A stretch of 64,000 nt of DNA, taken from assembly GCA_033851955.1 (NCBI GenBank), contig JAWSVK010000019.1, positions 1 to 64,000 on the forward strand, given 5' to 3'. Position numbers and translations under genes: made by a program. The notes beneath the pieces were generated by a model. It was not told the origin of the DNA, searched no databases, and saw nothing but the letters and a program-made list of their open reading frames with translations. The stretch comes from Profundibacter sp033851955. Its GTDB lineage: Bacteria; Pseudomonadota; Alphaproteobacteria; Rhodobacterales; Rhodobacteraceae. Below are positions 1 to 8,748 of the stretch, in pieces (positions within the stretch are counted from its first letter, which is position 1; every line of letters begins with the position of its first letter).

Positions 1-2
1 AC

Positions 3-347
3 CTGACCGACAAACAGCTGGAAGCGATTGCGCAAAGCGACGGGATGGTGGGGCTGAATTTTGCCTGCGGATTTCTGCGGCCTGATGGAAGAATGGACCC
101 CAATGTTCCACTTGACGTTGCGTTGCAACATCTAGACCATCTGATCTGTCGGCTGGGCGAAGACCGTGTTGGTCTTGGGTCCGATTTTGACGGCGCTTGG
201 GTACCCAAGGCGATTAGTGATGCGGCCGGATTGAACAATCTGCGTACCGCCATGCGCGCACATGGATACGACGAGAATTTGATGCAAAAACTGTGCCATG
301 AGAATTGGCTGCGGGTTTTAGATCAAACTTGGAAACAAGAAACCTGA
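3..347 (+). CDS. Membrane dipeptidase (peptidase family M19), C-terminal part
   Basis: The reading frame is open from the left edge of the window, so only the last ~114 residues of the protein are visible. They contain the motif GLGSDFDGAW, the zinc/substrate-pocket signature near the end of renal-dipeptidase-type M19 enzymes, followed by the usual helical tail and a tryptophan near the C terminus (NWLRVLDQTW). The family hydrolyses dipeptides, including ones with a D-residue at the C-terminal position. It lies 63 bases upstream of a peptide-type ABC importer on the same strand, so a joint role in import and cleavage of dipeptides is likely. The N-terminal HxD zinc ligands lie outside the window and cannot be checked. 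Confidence 0.85.
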   Translation: MTDKQLEAIAQSDGMVGLNFACGFLRPDGRMDPNVPLDVALQHLDHLICRLGEDRVGLGSDFDGAWVPKAISDAAGLNNLRTAMRAHGYDENLMQKLCHENWLRVLDQTWKQET

Positions 348-410
348 GGTAAAAAGAGCAGATATAACTGCGAAATAAAAACGATATTTTATCAGAGAGA
401 GGACTAAATA

Positions 411-2006
411 ATGAAACCGATTAGAAACATTATGGCCACTGTGGTCATGGGCTTTGCCGCCTCAATGGTTGCACTGCCAGTGATGGCGGAAACGCCTGCC
501 AACATGCTGGTGATCGCCAACCGGATTGACGATATCACCACGCTTGACCCTGCCGAGAGCTTTGAGTTTGCGGGCTCAGATGTGAGCCGCAACGTCTACG
601 GCAAGCTGGTCAATTTCGACCCGCTTGATCTGTCCGCTGGCTATGGCCCTGATCTGGCCGAAAGCTGGGCCGTGTCTGAGGACGGCAAAACCATCACCTT
701 CACCATGCGCGAAGGCGTCAAGTTCCATTCGGGCAACCCTGTGCGCGCCGAAGATGCGGCATGGTCGCTGCAACGCGCTGTGATCTTGAACAAAACACCA
801 TCGTTCATTCTGACGCAGTTTGGCTTTACCGCTGAAAACGCGGCCGAGATGATCAAGGCGGACGGCAACACCGTGTCAATCACAACCGACAAGCGTTACG
901 CGACATCCTTTGTGTTGAACTGCCTGACATCCACCATTGGCGGCATCGTCGACAAAGAAGTCGCCATGGCCAACGCAGCGGACGGTGACATGGGCAATAT
1001 CTGGCTGAAAACCAACACAGCCGGTTCTGGCGCCTATTCACTGGTCAACTGGAAGCCAAATGAATCCGTGACCTTGAAATCAAATCCTGATTTCTATCTG
1101 GGCGCCCCAGCGATGGAACGCGTTGTTGTGCGCCATGTTCAAGAAAGCTCGACCCAGCGCCTGATGCTGGAACGCGGCGATATTGATGTCGCACGCAACC
1201 TGAACCCGGACGATGTTGCGGGTCTGTCTGGCACCGATGGTCTTGAAGTTGACAGCGCGCTGCGCGGTCGTCTGATGTACATCTCGCTGAACCAAAAGCA
1301 CCCTGAGCTGTCCAAACCAGAAGTGCGCACAGCAATCAAATATCTGGTTGATTATGAAGGCATGCAAAACAGCTTTCTTAAAGGTCAGTATGTGATCCAC
1401 CAAAACTTCTTGCCCGCCACATATCTGGGCGCGGTTGACGAAAACCCATTCACGCTGAACGTCGAAAAAGCCAAAGAACTGCTGGCCGCGGCTGGTGTTG
1501 AAGGCTTGGAAATCGAAGTTGGTGTGCGCGAAGCACAAGAGCGCATCGAAATTGCACAATCCTTGCAAAACACATTTGCACAGGCTGGCATCACGTTGAA
1601 CATCACCGTTGGCACCGCCAAACAAATCCTTGGCCGTTACCGTGCGCGTGAACTGGATATGTACATGGGCGCTTGGGGTCCGGATTATCCTGATCCACAC
1701 ACAAACGCTGGCACATTCGCCTATAACCCCGTCAACACAGATGACGCGGGCGCGACTGGCCTTTTGGCATGGCGCAATGCTTGGGACACTGGCGGGTTGA
1801 CTGCCAAAGTTGGGGCCGCCGTTGAAGAAGGCGACCGCGATGTGCGTGCGCAAATGTATGCGGACATCCAAAGCGAATTCCGCGACATCTCGCCTTTTGC
1901 GGTTCTTTATCAGAAAATCGAGCAAACAGGCCGTGCGGCAAGTGTTGCCAATCTGGACCTTGGTGGCGCGATCACGGCTGTGTCTTACTGGAAAGTTACC
2001 AAGTAA
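411..2006 (+). CDS. Peptide-type ABC transporter substrate-binding protein (SBP family 5)
   Basis: A 531-residue periplasmic binding protein of the DppA/OppA class (SBP_bac_5), normal length for the family. Residues 1-26 form a Sec signal peptide ending VMA|ETP. The mature part carries typical features: LDPAESFEFAG near the start, LAESWAVSEDGKTITFTMREGVKFHSG around 80-110, and the late ALYQK-type segment (FAVLYQKIEQ). The start at 411 is supported by a purine-rich GAGAGAGGA about 8-10 bases upstream. It is the first gene of a five-gene importer (binding protein, two permeases, two ATPases) with the next ATG directly after its stop codon. The ligand cannot be named; the neighbouring M19 dipeptidase suggests short peptides. 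Confidence 0.92.
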   Translation: MKPIRNIMATVVMGFAASMVALPVMAETPANMLVIANRIDDITTLDPAESFEFAGSDVSRNVYGKLVNFDPLDLSAGYGPDLAESWAVSEDGKTITFTMREGVKFHSGNPVRAEDAAWSLQRAVILNKTPSFILTQFGFTAENAAEMIKADGNTVSITTDKRYATSFVLNCLTSTIGGIVDKEVAMANAADGDMGNIWLKTNTAGSGAYSLVNWKPNESVTLKSNPDFYLGAPAMERVVVRHVQESSTQRLMLERGDIDVARNLNPDDVAGLSGTDGLEVDSALRGRLMYISLNQKHPELSKPEVRTAIKYLVDYEGMQNSFLKGQYVIHQNFLPATYLGAVDENPFTLNVEKAKELLAAAGVEGLEIEVGVREAQERIEIAQSLQNTFAQAGITLNITVGTAKQILGRYRARELDMYMGAWGPDYPDPHTNAGTFAYNPVNTDDAGATGLLAWRNAWDTGGLTAKVGAAVEEGDRDVRAQMYADIQSEFRDISPFAVLYQKIEQTGRAASVANLDLGGAITAVSYWKVTK

Positions 2007-3068
2007 ATGGCGGCTGTCGAAAATAACGGACGGGGGCGGCGCTGGTCGCCCCTTTCCTCGCCCGCTGTGATTTTGACCTTCAAAACCCTCGGCTCGATCA
2101 TCATCACAATGCTGGGTCTGGCGTTCATCACCTTTGTGATCGGCCGTGTTATGCCGATTGATCCGGTGCTGTCGATCGTCGGCGAACAGGCCTCCAAATC
2201 CACCTATGATGACGCCTACGCGGCGCTGGGGCTGGACAAACCGATCCTCGTTCAATTCTTTTATTACATATGGGACGTTCTGCACGGTGACTTTGGCACC
2301 TCATTGCTCACGGCCCGCCCCGTCGTTGATGACCTTATTCGTCGTTTCCCTGCCACGTTAGAACTGGCCACTTTGGGCACCATTATGGGGGTCACTTTGG
2401 GCGTGCCGCTGGGCGTCTTGGCGGCAGTGAACAAAGGTTCATGGTTTGATCAAATCGCCCGCGTCGTGGCACTTGTGGGCTATTCCATGCCGATCTTTTG
2501 GCTCGGCCTGATGGGGCTTTTGGTATTTTACGGCATCCTTGGCTGGGTCGGAGGGCCGGGCCGGGTTGATATCTTCTATGAGGACATCGTGCCAACCGTC
2601 ACAGGCATGATCCTGCTGGATTCCATTATTGACCGCAATTGGGATGTGTTTTGGAACGCGATGAGCCATATCATACTGCCCGCCACCATCCTTGGCTATT
2701 ACTCACTGGCCTATATCAGCCGCATGACGCGATCCTTCATGCTGGAGCAACTCAGCGCCGAGTATATCACCACCGCGCGGGTCAAAGGTCTGCCGGAACG
2801 CACCGTGATTTGGGGCCATGCGTTTAAAAACATTCTGGTGCAATTGGTCACTGTGATCGCACTCAGCTACGCCAATCTGTTGGAGGGCTCCGTGCTGACC
2901 GAGATCATCTTCTCCTGGCCGGGCATTGGGTCCTACATCACCACAGCCCTGTTGTCGGCGGATATGAACGCCGTTTTGGGCGGCACCATAGTGGTTGGTC
3001 TGGTCTTTGTGTTGCTGAATATTTTCTCGGACCTTTTGTACCGCGTCTTTGATCCGAGGGCGAAATGA
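2007..3068 (+). CDS. Peptide-type ABC transporter permease, DppB/OppB family
   Basis: A 353-residue inner-membrane permease. After a short basic N terminus (residues 1-25) there is a first membrane helix (SIIITMLGLAFITFVIGRVM), a periplasmic stretch containing the family sequence YAALGLDKPILVQF, and then five hydrophobic helices. The cytoplasmic EAA-type loop that contacts the ATPase is visible as EYITTARVKGLPERTVIWGH. The start codon abuts the stop of the binding-protein gene, so translation is probably coupled. It should pair with the DppC-type permease encoded next to form the channel. The loop after helix 4 (GPGRVDIFYEDIVPTVTG) is the long periplasmic loop usual for DppB. Confidence 0.92.
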   Translation: MAAVENNGRGRRWSPLSSPAVILTFKTLGSIIITMLGLAFITFVIGRVMPIDPVLSIVGEQASKSTYDDAYAALGLDKPILVQFFYYIWDVLHGDFGTSLLTARPVVDDLIRRFPATLELATLGTIMGVTLGVPLGVLAAVNKGSWFDQIARVVALVGYSMPIFWLGLMGLLVFYGILGWVGGPGRVDIFYEDIVPTVTGMILLDSIIDRNWDVFWNAMSHIILPATILGYYSLAYISRMTRSFMLEQLSAEYITTARVKGLPERTVIWGHAFKNILVQLVTVIALSYANLLEGSVLTEIIFSWPGIGSYITTALLSADMNAVLGGTIVVGLVFVLLNIFSDLLYRVFDPRAK

Positions 3069-3994
3069 TGGAACCCAATATGCAAAAACCAACCCTGCGC
3101 GATTGGCTGCTGACCGATACCCCGACGTCGCGCCGCCATGCGCGCTATGCCGCTGCCTACTCCGGCTGGCTGACCCTGAAATCCAACACCATGGCGATGG
3201 TCGGGCTTGGCATTTTACTGCTGCTGTTGTTCATCGCCGCCTTCGCCCCGCTGTTGGCCCCGATGGACCCGTTTGTGCAAAACCTTGCTGGACGCTTGCA
3301 ACCCATCGGCGCTGAAGGTCATATTCTAGGCACCGACAGTCTGGGCCGTGATCTGCTCAGCCGCGTCATATACGGCTCGCGGATCACGCTTTACATTGTG
3401 GCACTGGTGGCGCTGATTGCGCCGATCGTTGGCCTGCTGGTCGGCACGGTTGCCGGCTATACCGGCGGCATTGCCGATGCGGTTCTGATGCGGATCACTG
3501 ACATTTTCCTCGCTTTCCCACGGCTGGTTTTGGCGCTGGCCTTTGTCGCCGCTTTGGGCGCTGGTATCGAAAATGCAGTGCTGGCAATTTCGCTGACCGC
3601 ATGGCCCCCCTACGCGCGGATCGCACGCGCCGAAACGCTGACCATCCGCAACTCGGACTATATTGCCGCCATCAAGCTGCAAGGTGCTGGCGCGCTGCGG
3701 ATCATCACCAAACACATCTGGCCACTGTGCATTTCCTCGTTGATCGTGCGCGTCACGCTCGACATGGCGGGCGTTATTCTGGCCGCTGCTGGCCTTGGGT
3801 TTTTGGGCCTTGGCGCACAGCCGCCCTCGCCTGAATGGGGCGCGATGATATCGGAAGGGCGCAAGTTCATACTGGATCACTGGTGGGTTGCCACCGTGCC
3901 GGGCTTGGCGATCTTTACGGTATCCTTGGGCTTTAATCTGCTGGGCGATGGCTTGCGCGACGTACTGGACCCCAAAGAAGGAGGCCACTCATGA
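3065..3994 (+). CDS. Peptide-type ABC transporter permease, DppC/OppC family
   Basis: A 309-residue permease, second half of the channel. The N-terminal cytoplasmic segment contains the OppC_N-like sequence WLTLKSNTMAMVGLGILLLL, then the DppC hallmark HILGTDSLGRDLLSRVIYGSR. The EAA loop for ATPase contact is YIAAIKLQGAGALRIITKHIWP. The C terminus GLNLLGDGLRDVLDPK-like (FNLLGDGLRDVLDP) is the family signature ending. The gene overlaps the DppB-type gene by four bases (ATGATGG), a sign of translational coupling; an in-frame ATG at 3080 is an alternative start. Confidence 0.93.
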   Translation: MMEPNMQKPTLRDWLLTDTPTSRRHARYAAAYSGWLTLKSNTMAMVGLGILLLLLFIAAFAPLLAPMDPFVQNLAGRLQPIGAEGHILGTDSLGRDLLSRVIYGSRITLYIVALVALIAPIVGLLVGTVAGYTGGIADAVLMRITDIFLAFPRLVLALAFVAALGAGIENAVLAISLTAWPPYARIARAETLTIRNSDYIAAIKLQGAGALRIITKHIWPLCISSLIVRVTLDMAGVILAAAGLGFLGLGAQPPSPEWGAMISEGRKFILDHWWVATVPGLAIFTVSLGFNLLGDGLRDVLDPKEGGHS

Positions 3995-4848
3995 GCAACC
4001 TTTTAGACGTTGAAAACCTGCGCGTGACCTTTCCTACGCGCCAAGGCGAATTTGAAGCGGTGCGCGGGATCTCGTTCACCTTGGGCCAAGAACGGCTGGG
4101 CATTGTTGGCGAAAGTGGTTCAGGGAAATCCCTGACGGGCCGCGCCATCCTGCGCCTGATCCGCAAACCTGGCCGCGTTGAGGCCGACAAGATGGAGTTG
4201 AACGGGCGAGACCTGTTGAGCATGTCGCGAAAGCAAATGCAGGGCGTGCGCGGCCAAGAAATCTCGATGGTCATGCAAGACCCGAAATTTTCGCTAAACC
4301 CCGTGATGACCATCGCCAACCAAATTATGGAGATTTACCGTTTTCACACCGGCGCCAGCAAAAAGGCAGCCTACGCCAAAGCCATTGAAATGCTCGAGGC
4401 CGTGTCAATCCGCGACCCAGAGCGGGTGATGAAATCCTATCCGCACGAGATGTCCGGCGGCATGGGGCAACGTATCATGATTGCCATGATGCTGGTGACG
4501 GAGCCTAAAATCCTGATCGCAGATGAACCAACTTCGGCGCTGGATGTCTCCGTGCAAACCCAAGTCATGTCGATCATTGACCGGCTGGTGCGCGAGCGCG
4601 GCATGGGGCTGATCTTTATCTCGCATGATTTGAACCTTGTGTCGTCGTTCTGTGATCGCGTGTTGATCATGTACGCGGGCCGCGTGGTCGAGGTGTTGGA
4701 GGCGGGAAAACTGCATGAAGCCAAGCATCCTTATACCCGCGGATTGCTCGGGTCTTTGCCCCGCATTGACGAACCTAAAACACGACTCGACGTGTTGCAA
4801 CGCGACGCCACATGGCGTGAAACCCCAAGTGTGAGTGGCCGAATATGA
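3991..4848 (+). CDS. Peptide-type ABC transporter ATP-binding protein, DppD family (short C terminus)
   Basis: A 285-residue ATPase of the DppD/OppD type. Visible motifs: Walker A GESGSGKS at 40-47, Q-loop VMQDP at 94-98, signature MSGGMGQR at 154-161, Walker B ILIADEP at 174-180, H-loop SHD at 211-213. The usual C-terminal oligopeptide/dipeptide domain of this family (bringing it to ~320-330 residues, often with an iron-sulphur-type cysteine motif) is reduced: the protein ends soon after HPYTRGLLGSLPRID. It overlaps the permease gene and the following ATPase gene by four bases each. It should form a heterodimer with the DppF-type subunit. Confidence 0.92.
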   Translation: MSNLLDVENLRVTFPTRQGEFEAVRGISFTLGQERLGIVGESGSGKSLTGRAILRLIRKPGRVEADKMELNGRDLLSMSRKQMQGVRGQEISMVMQDPKFSLNPVMTIANQIMEIYRFHTGASKKAAYAKAIEMLEAVSIRDPERVMKSYPHEMSGGMGQRIMIAMMLVTEPKILIADEPTSALDVSVQTQVMSIIDRLVRERGMGLIFISHDLNLVSSFCDRVLIMYAGRVVEVLEAGKLHEAKHPYTRGLLGSLPRIDEPKTRLDVLQRDATWRETPSVSGRI

Positions 4849-5615
4849 GCAAGATACACATTGAGGATCTGAACGTCTGGTTTGGCGAACACGAAGAACG
4901 TGTGGACGCCGTCAAGGGCGCAACCTTTGACGTGCCGTCGGGCGCAAGCTTCGGGCTGGTTGGCGAGAGCGGATCCGGTAAATCAACGATTTTGCGCGCC
5001 ATGGTCGGGCTGGTGCCCACTTGGTCTGGCAACATGTCTGTTGGCGATCTGGAGCTTGGCAAAAAACGCCCCAAAGCGTTTTACAAGGACGTGCAAATGG
5101 TGTTCCAAGACCCCTACGCATCTCTGCATCCGCGTCATTCTGTGGATCAGGTGCTGGGCGAAACGCTTTCACTGCACGGGTTCAAAGACATTGATAACCG
5201 CATCATTAAATTGCTGGACGACGTGGGCCTCGGAACAGCATTCCGGTTCCGTTATCCGCACCAATTGTCCGGCGGGCAACGTCAACGGGTTGCGATTGCG
5301 CGTGCGTTGGCGCCTGAACCCAGTGTGTTGCTGCTGGACGAGCCCACGTCTGCGCTGGACGTTTCAGTCCAAGCAGAAGTGTTGAACTTGCTTGCGGATT
5401 TACGCCAAGAACACAAACTGACCTATCTGATGGTCAGCCACAATCTAGCCGTGGTCGCGCATATGTGTGATGCCACCGCCGTGATGAAAAACGGTGATAT
5501 CGTTGAGGTTCTGACGGTTGAAGATATGCGCGCCATGAAGCCCGAACATCCATATACAAAACACCTGCTGGACTCGTCCTTTGGCTACAAGCCAGACGCC
5601 GAACAATCCGCCTAA
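4845..5615 (+). CDS. Peptide-type ABC transporter ATP-binding protein, DppF family
   Basis: A 256-residue ATPase, the partner of the preceding DppD-type subunit. Walker A GESGSGKS at 40-47, Q-loop VFQDPYASLHPR at 87-98, signature LSGGQRQR at 141-148, Walker B VLLLDEP at 161-167, H-loop SHN at 198-200. The C terminus HPYTKHLLDSSFGY is the typical Dpp/Opp ending. Start overlaps the upstream stop (ATGAG). It is the last gene of the importer operon; a strong hairpin with flanking A and T runs follows 25 bases after the stop. Confidence 0.92.
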   Translation: MSKIHIEDLNVWFGEHEERVDAVKGATFDVPSGASFGLVGESGSGKSTILRAMVGLVPTWSGNMSVGDLELGKKRPKAFYKDVQMVFQDPYASLHPRHSVDQVLGETLSLHGFKDIDNRIIKLLDDVGLGTAFRFRYPHQLSGGQRQRVAIARALAPEPSVLLLDEPTSALDVSVQAEVLNLLADLRQEHKLTYLMVSHNLAVVAHMCDATAVMKNGDIVEVLTVEDMRAMKPEHPYTKHLLDSSFGYKPDAEQSA

Positions 5616-5639
5616 ACAGACAGCAATGCATCTCAAATA

Positions 5640-5674
5640 AAAAGGGGCGCGGCCATCACAGCCACGCCCCTTTT
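5640..5674. terminator. Bidirectional rho-independent terminator between the peptide ABC and TRAP operons
   Basis: The stem AAAAGGGGCG-C-GGC pairs with GCC-A-CGCCCCTTTT across a 7-base loop, with a single C/A mismatch. The A run on one side and T run on the other make it work on both strands, which fits its position between two convergent operons (stops at 5615 and 5690). Confidence 0.88.
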
Positions 5675-5689
5675 GCTATTCAAGCCATG

Positions 5690-6733
5690 CTAGCCGTTGC
5701 GGTACGGCACACCTGCTTGGTCCATAACGGTCGAATATTTCTTAAAGATATCGACAACTTTGGCCGCCCTTGGGCTGCGCGAAGCGATCTCGTCCCAGAA
5801 GCCTTCGGCGTCTTTGACAACCGTGGCCCATTCATCTGCTGGAATGGTGGTCAGCTCGAGTTTGGAGCCATTCACCCGCAGATCGGCTTCGCCACCCCAA
5901 TACCAAACTTGGCGGTAATAATGCGACTGATCCATGGTGATTTTAAACAGCTCTTGCAAATGCGCCGGCACTTTGGCCCAGCTCTCGGAGTTGGCAAAAT
6001 AAGAGCCACACCACGCACCTGTGACGTTGTTCAGCAACCCGTAGTTACAAATGTCGGCCCAGCCAACCTCATAGGCCTCGGTAAAGCCACACCAGGCCAC
6101 GCCGTCCAACTCGCCAGTTTGCATCGCGACTTCAACGTCTTCCCATGGCACCGTCACAGGGATCAGGCCGTATTTGGCCATGAAACGCCCAGCCGTTGGC
6201 ACCCCGAACACCCGCAAGCCAGCCATGTCGGCCAGAGAGCGGATCGGCTTGTCCACGGTAAAGATGTGCAGCGGATCCCAAGCGCCCGCGCCCAGCCATG
6301 TGACGTTTTCAACTTCGCCATAGGCTTCGGCCCAGATTTCATTCAAACCATAGCGGTCAAACAGCACAGGCAGGTCCAGCGAGAAGCGTGTCGAGAACGG
6401 AAAGTAGCCGCCAAAGTCGGAGATATCGACTGGCGACGCCATCGTCGCATCATCTGACTGCACCGCGTCCAGCGTGCCGTTTTGCATGGCGCGAAACAGC
6501 TCTGATGTTGGGACCAGCTCATCCGCGTAGTACAGCTCGATTTCCATCTCGCCGTTGGCGGCTTTATTGAACGCCTCAATCTGCGGTTTGATCACATGCG
6601 CGCCCAGTGGTGCGCCGGAATAGGTTTGCAAGCGCCACTTGATCGGCGCTGCGGCTTTGATTTGCGAGGGGGCTGCAAGCGCTGCTGCGCCGCCAATCCC
6701 TGCGGTGGTGATAAACTTACGTCTGGTTGTCAT
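5690..6733 (-). CDS. TRAP transporter substrate-binding protein, DctP family, Tat-exported
   Basis: A 347-residue TRAP binding protein. The N terminus has a twin-arginine signal (TTRRKFITTAGIGGAA, residues 2-17, cleavage after ~27), seen in many TRAP proteins of the alpha-keto-acid/lactate type. The mature sequence has the DctP layout: FRAMQNGTLDAVQSDD near 80-95, then the conserved ADMAGLRVFGVPTAGRFMAKYG, which includes the ligand-carboxylate arginine region, and MQTGELDGVAWCG. A Shine-Dalgarno (AGGAGG) precedes the ATG. It is encoded last, 58 bases after the large permease gene, an unusual order. The ligand is probably an organic acid; nothing more precise can be read. Confidence 0.9.
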   Translation of the reverse strand: MTTRRKFITTAGIGGAAALAAPSQIKAAAPIKWRLQTYSGAPLGAHVIKPQIEAFNKAANGEMEIELYYADELVPTSELFRAMQNGTLDAVQSDDATMASPVDISDFGGYFPFSTRFSLDLPVLFDRYGLNEIWAEAYGEVENVTWLGAGAWDPLHIFTVDKPIRSLADMAGLRVFGVPTAGRFMAKYGLIPVTVPWEDVEVAMQTGELDGVAWCGFTEAYEVGWADICNYGLLNNVTGAWCGSYFANSESWAKVPAHLQELFKITMDQSHYYRQVWYWGGEADLRVNGSKLELTTIPADEWATVVKDAEGFWDEIASRSPRAAKVVDIFKKYSTVMDQAGVPYRNG

Positions 6734-6791
6734 AGTATCCTCCTAAATGGTTTTCATTTATAGAACGGTGCCCCTTTCCGAGGTCTGATTG

Positions 6792-8117
6792 TTATCTCGC
6801 GTAAATATACTGCGGCAGCCACATGGCGATTTGCGGAAAGATCATGATCAGCGCCAGCGCCGCCACCATCACCAAAACAAACGGAATGATGGATGTGTAA
6901 ATATCGGTGATCGTGATTTCCTTGGGTGCCATGGCCCGCATCAAAAACAGGTTATAGCCAAAAGGCGGCGTCATATAGGCGATCTGCGTGGTGATGGTAT
7001 AAAGCACCCCGTACCAGATCAGATCAAAGCCAAGCACCTTGACCAGCGGCACATATAATGGCGCCACAATAACCAGCATCGCCGTGTCATCCAAAAACGT
7101 GCCCATGATGATGAACGACAGTTGCATCAAGATCAGGATGGTCCAGGGTGATAGGCCCATCTGCTCGCGGAACAAACCGTCGATCGCCTTGACCGCGCCC
7201 AGCCCGTCGAACACCGCGCCAAAGCCCAGCGCCGCGACGACGATCAGCATGAACATGCAGGAAATCGCCAAAGTGTTGCGCACTGAATTCTCGAACACCA
7301 CGCGGGTCATGCGCCCCTTAAGGACTGCGGCCATAAAGGCTGTCATCGCGCCAATGGCCGAGCTTTCAACCAGCGATGTATAGCCCTTTATGAACGGGAT
7401 CATCATGGCGAAAAAGATCACCAACGGCAGCATGCCGGACAGCAACAACCGGTATTTTTCGGCCTTTGTGATGCTTTCGCGTTCCTCCACAGGGATCGCC
7501 GGTCCCAGCGCTGGATTCATTTTGCAACGGATGTAGATATAGATCACAAACATCAAGGCCATCATTAGGCCCGGAATGGCCCCCGCCAGCCACAATTGGC
7601 CCACAGGTTGACGCGCGATCATCGCATACAGAACCAACACCACCGAAGGCGGCACCAGAATGCCCAGCGATGATCCAGCTTGGATCACCCCCGTGACCAT
7701 GCGTTTATCGTACCCTCGCCTAAGGAGTTCGGGCAGAGCAATCGTCGCCCCGATAGCCATGCCTGCCACCGACAGACCATTCATGGCCGAAATTAGCACC
7801 ATCAACAGGATCGTGCCAATCGCAAGGCCCCCGTCCACCGGCCCCATCCAAACGTGAAACATCTTGTAAAGATCTTCGGCGATTTTGCTTTCTGACAGCA
7901 CATAGCCCATAAAAATGAACATCGGCAGGGTCAGCATCGGATACCACTTCATCACCTTCATCGCAGCGGAAAACGGTATGTCCGAACCGCCATTGCCCCA
8001 CAACGCCAAAGCCGCCAGCGCCGCAATGCCGCCAATGGCCCCGAACACCCGCTGGCCCGTCATCAGCATCAACATCAAGGACGAGAACATAAAGATAGCG
8101 ATCATTTCTTGCGACAT
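6792..8117 (-). CDS. TRAP transporter large permease, DctM family
   Basis: A 441-residue membrane protein with about 12 hydrophobic segments, the normal size for DctM, the sodium-coupled transport subunit of TRAP systems. Recognisable parts are MLTLPMFIFMGYVLSESKIAEDLY, the glycine-rich GLAIGTILLMVLISAMNGLS region (here NGLSVAGMAIGATIALPELLRRGYD), GILVPPSVVLVLYAMI, and FLDDTAMLVIVAPLYVPLV towards the C terminus. The start overlaps the end of the small-permease gene by one base, so the two are co-translated. It sits between dctQ and dctP on the minus strand. Confidence 0.93.
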   Translation of the reverse strand: MSQEMIAIFMFSSLMLMLMTGQRVFGAIGGIAALAALALWGNGGSDIPFSAAMKVMKWYPMLTLPMFIFMGYVLSESKIAEDLYKMFHVWMGPVDGGLAIGTILLMVLISAMNGLSVAGMAIGATIALPELLRRGYDKRMVTGVIQAGSSLGILVPPSVVLVLYAMIARQPVGQLWLAGAIPGLMMALMFVIYIYIRCKMNPALGPAIPVEERESITKAEKYRLLLSGMLPLVIFFAMMIPFIKGYTSLVESSAIGAMTAFMAAVLKGRMTRVVFENSVRNTLAISCMFMLIVVAALGFGAVFDGLGAVKAIDGLFREQMGLSPWTILILMQLSFIIMGTFLDDTAMLVIVAPLYVPLVKVLGFDLIWYGVLYTITTQIAYMTPPFGYNLFLMRAMAPKEITITDIYTSIIPFVLVMVAALALIMIFPQIAMWLPQYIYAR

Positions 8118-8626
8118 CAGATGTGCTTTCCGTTGAGTGTGGCAATGTCTTTGATCAATTCCGAGATCGCCTGAAGCATCATCATGAAAATACCAAACGT
8201 CATAATGGATTTAATCGGCCACATCAGCGGTCGCCAAATTGACGGGCTCATCTCTTGGTATTTGATCGCATAAGCCGTGGAATCGATACCGCCGTAGAAC
8301 ATAACGCCAAGATAAAAGATCAACATCAGCGCTGTTATTGCGTCGACCTGAGCCTTTCTGTGCGTTGTCCATTCGTTGTAAAACAGATCCATCCGCACAT
8401 TCGCACCCAACTGAATAGAATAGGCACCGCCCAGTAAATAATAGGCCACAAGGATATATTGCGCCACTTCCAGCGTCCAATATGGCGGGATGGTAAAGGC
8501 TTGTTTGGCAATTACCGACCACATCAACACACCGATCAGGGCAAAGATTCCATACATCACAACGCGACCAACGTAGTAGTTGAACCCGTCAACCACACGC
8601 ACATAAGCCGTTGCCAATTTCAGCAT
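8117..8626 (-). CDS. TRAP transporter small permease, DctQ family
   Basis: A 169-residue membrane protein with four hydrophobic helices, typical of DctQ, the small membrane subunit that caps the large DctM permease. The family pattern around helix 2/3 is visible as YWTLEVAQYILVAYYLLGGAYSIQLGANVRMDLFYNEW, where the charged NVRMD turn is conserved. It is the first transport gene after the GntR regulator gene; the 122 bases between the two carry an inverted repeat. It forms one unit with the overlapping dctM. Confidence 0.88.
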   Translation of the reverse strand: MLKLATAYVRVVDGFNYYVGRVVMYGIFALIGVLMWSVIAKQAFTIPPYWTLEVAQYILVAYYLLGGAYSIQLGANVRMDLFYNEWTTHRKAQVDAITALMLIFYLGVMFYGGIDSTAYAIKYQEMSPSIWRPLMWPIKSIMTFGIFMMMLQAISELIKDIATLNGKHI

Positions 8627-8643
8627 GTATCCCCCAGTGTTCT

Positions 8644-8659
8644 ACCTGTCCTTACAGGT
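8644..8659. repeat. 16-bp inverted repeat just upstream of dctQ
   Basis: ACCTGT and ACAGGT flank the spacer CCTT, a perfect 6+4+6 dyad located 18-33 bases before the dctQ start codon. It may be the operator of the upstream GntR regulator or a 5'-leader hairpin. A second shorter dyad, ACCA-TT-TGGT, lies at 8694-8703. Neither matches a GntR consensus I can name. Confidence 0.4.
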
Positions 8660-8748
8660 GACACCAGAGATTGCCCTACGTCAACTTCATTTGACCATTT
8701 GGTGCATTTTTCTTAATGCGCCTCCGTCAACCAGACCTGGCCTAGCTC

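Noticed and set aside
1080..2285. Long open frame of about 400 codons on the minus strand, opposite the peptide-binding-protein gene
   Set aside because: It is antisense to a clear SBP family 5 gene, has no recognisable domain, and its composition (many His, Arg, Gln) is typical of a shadow frame in GC-rich DNA.
5687..6457. Open frame of 256 codons on the plus strand opposite the TRAP binding protein
   Set aside because: Shadow of dctP: no signal peptide, domain or ribosome site, and it begins at the terminator.
8627..8748. Two TTGACG -35-like hexamers upstream of dctQ
   Set aside because: Neither has an acceptable -10 hexamer at 16-18 bases, so no promoter is annotated.
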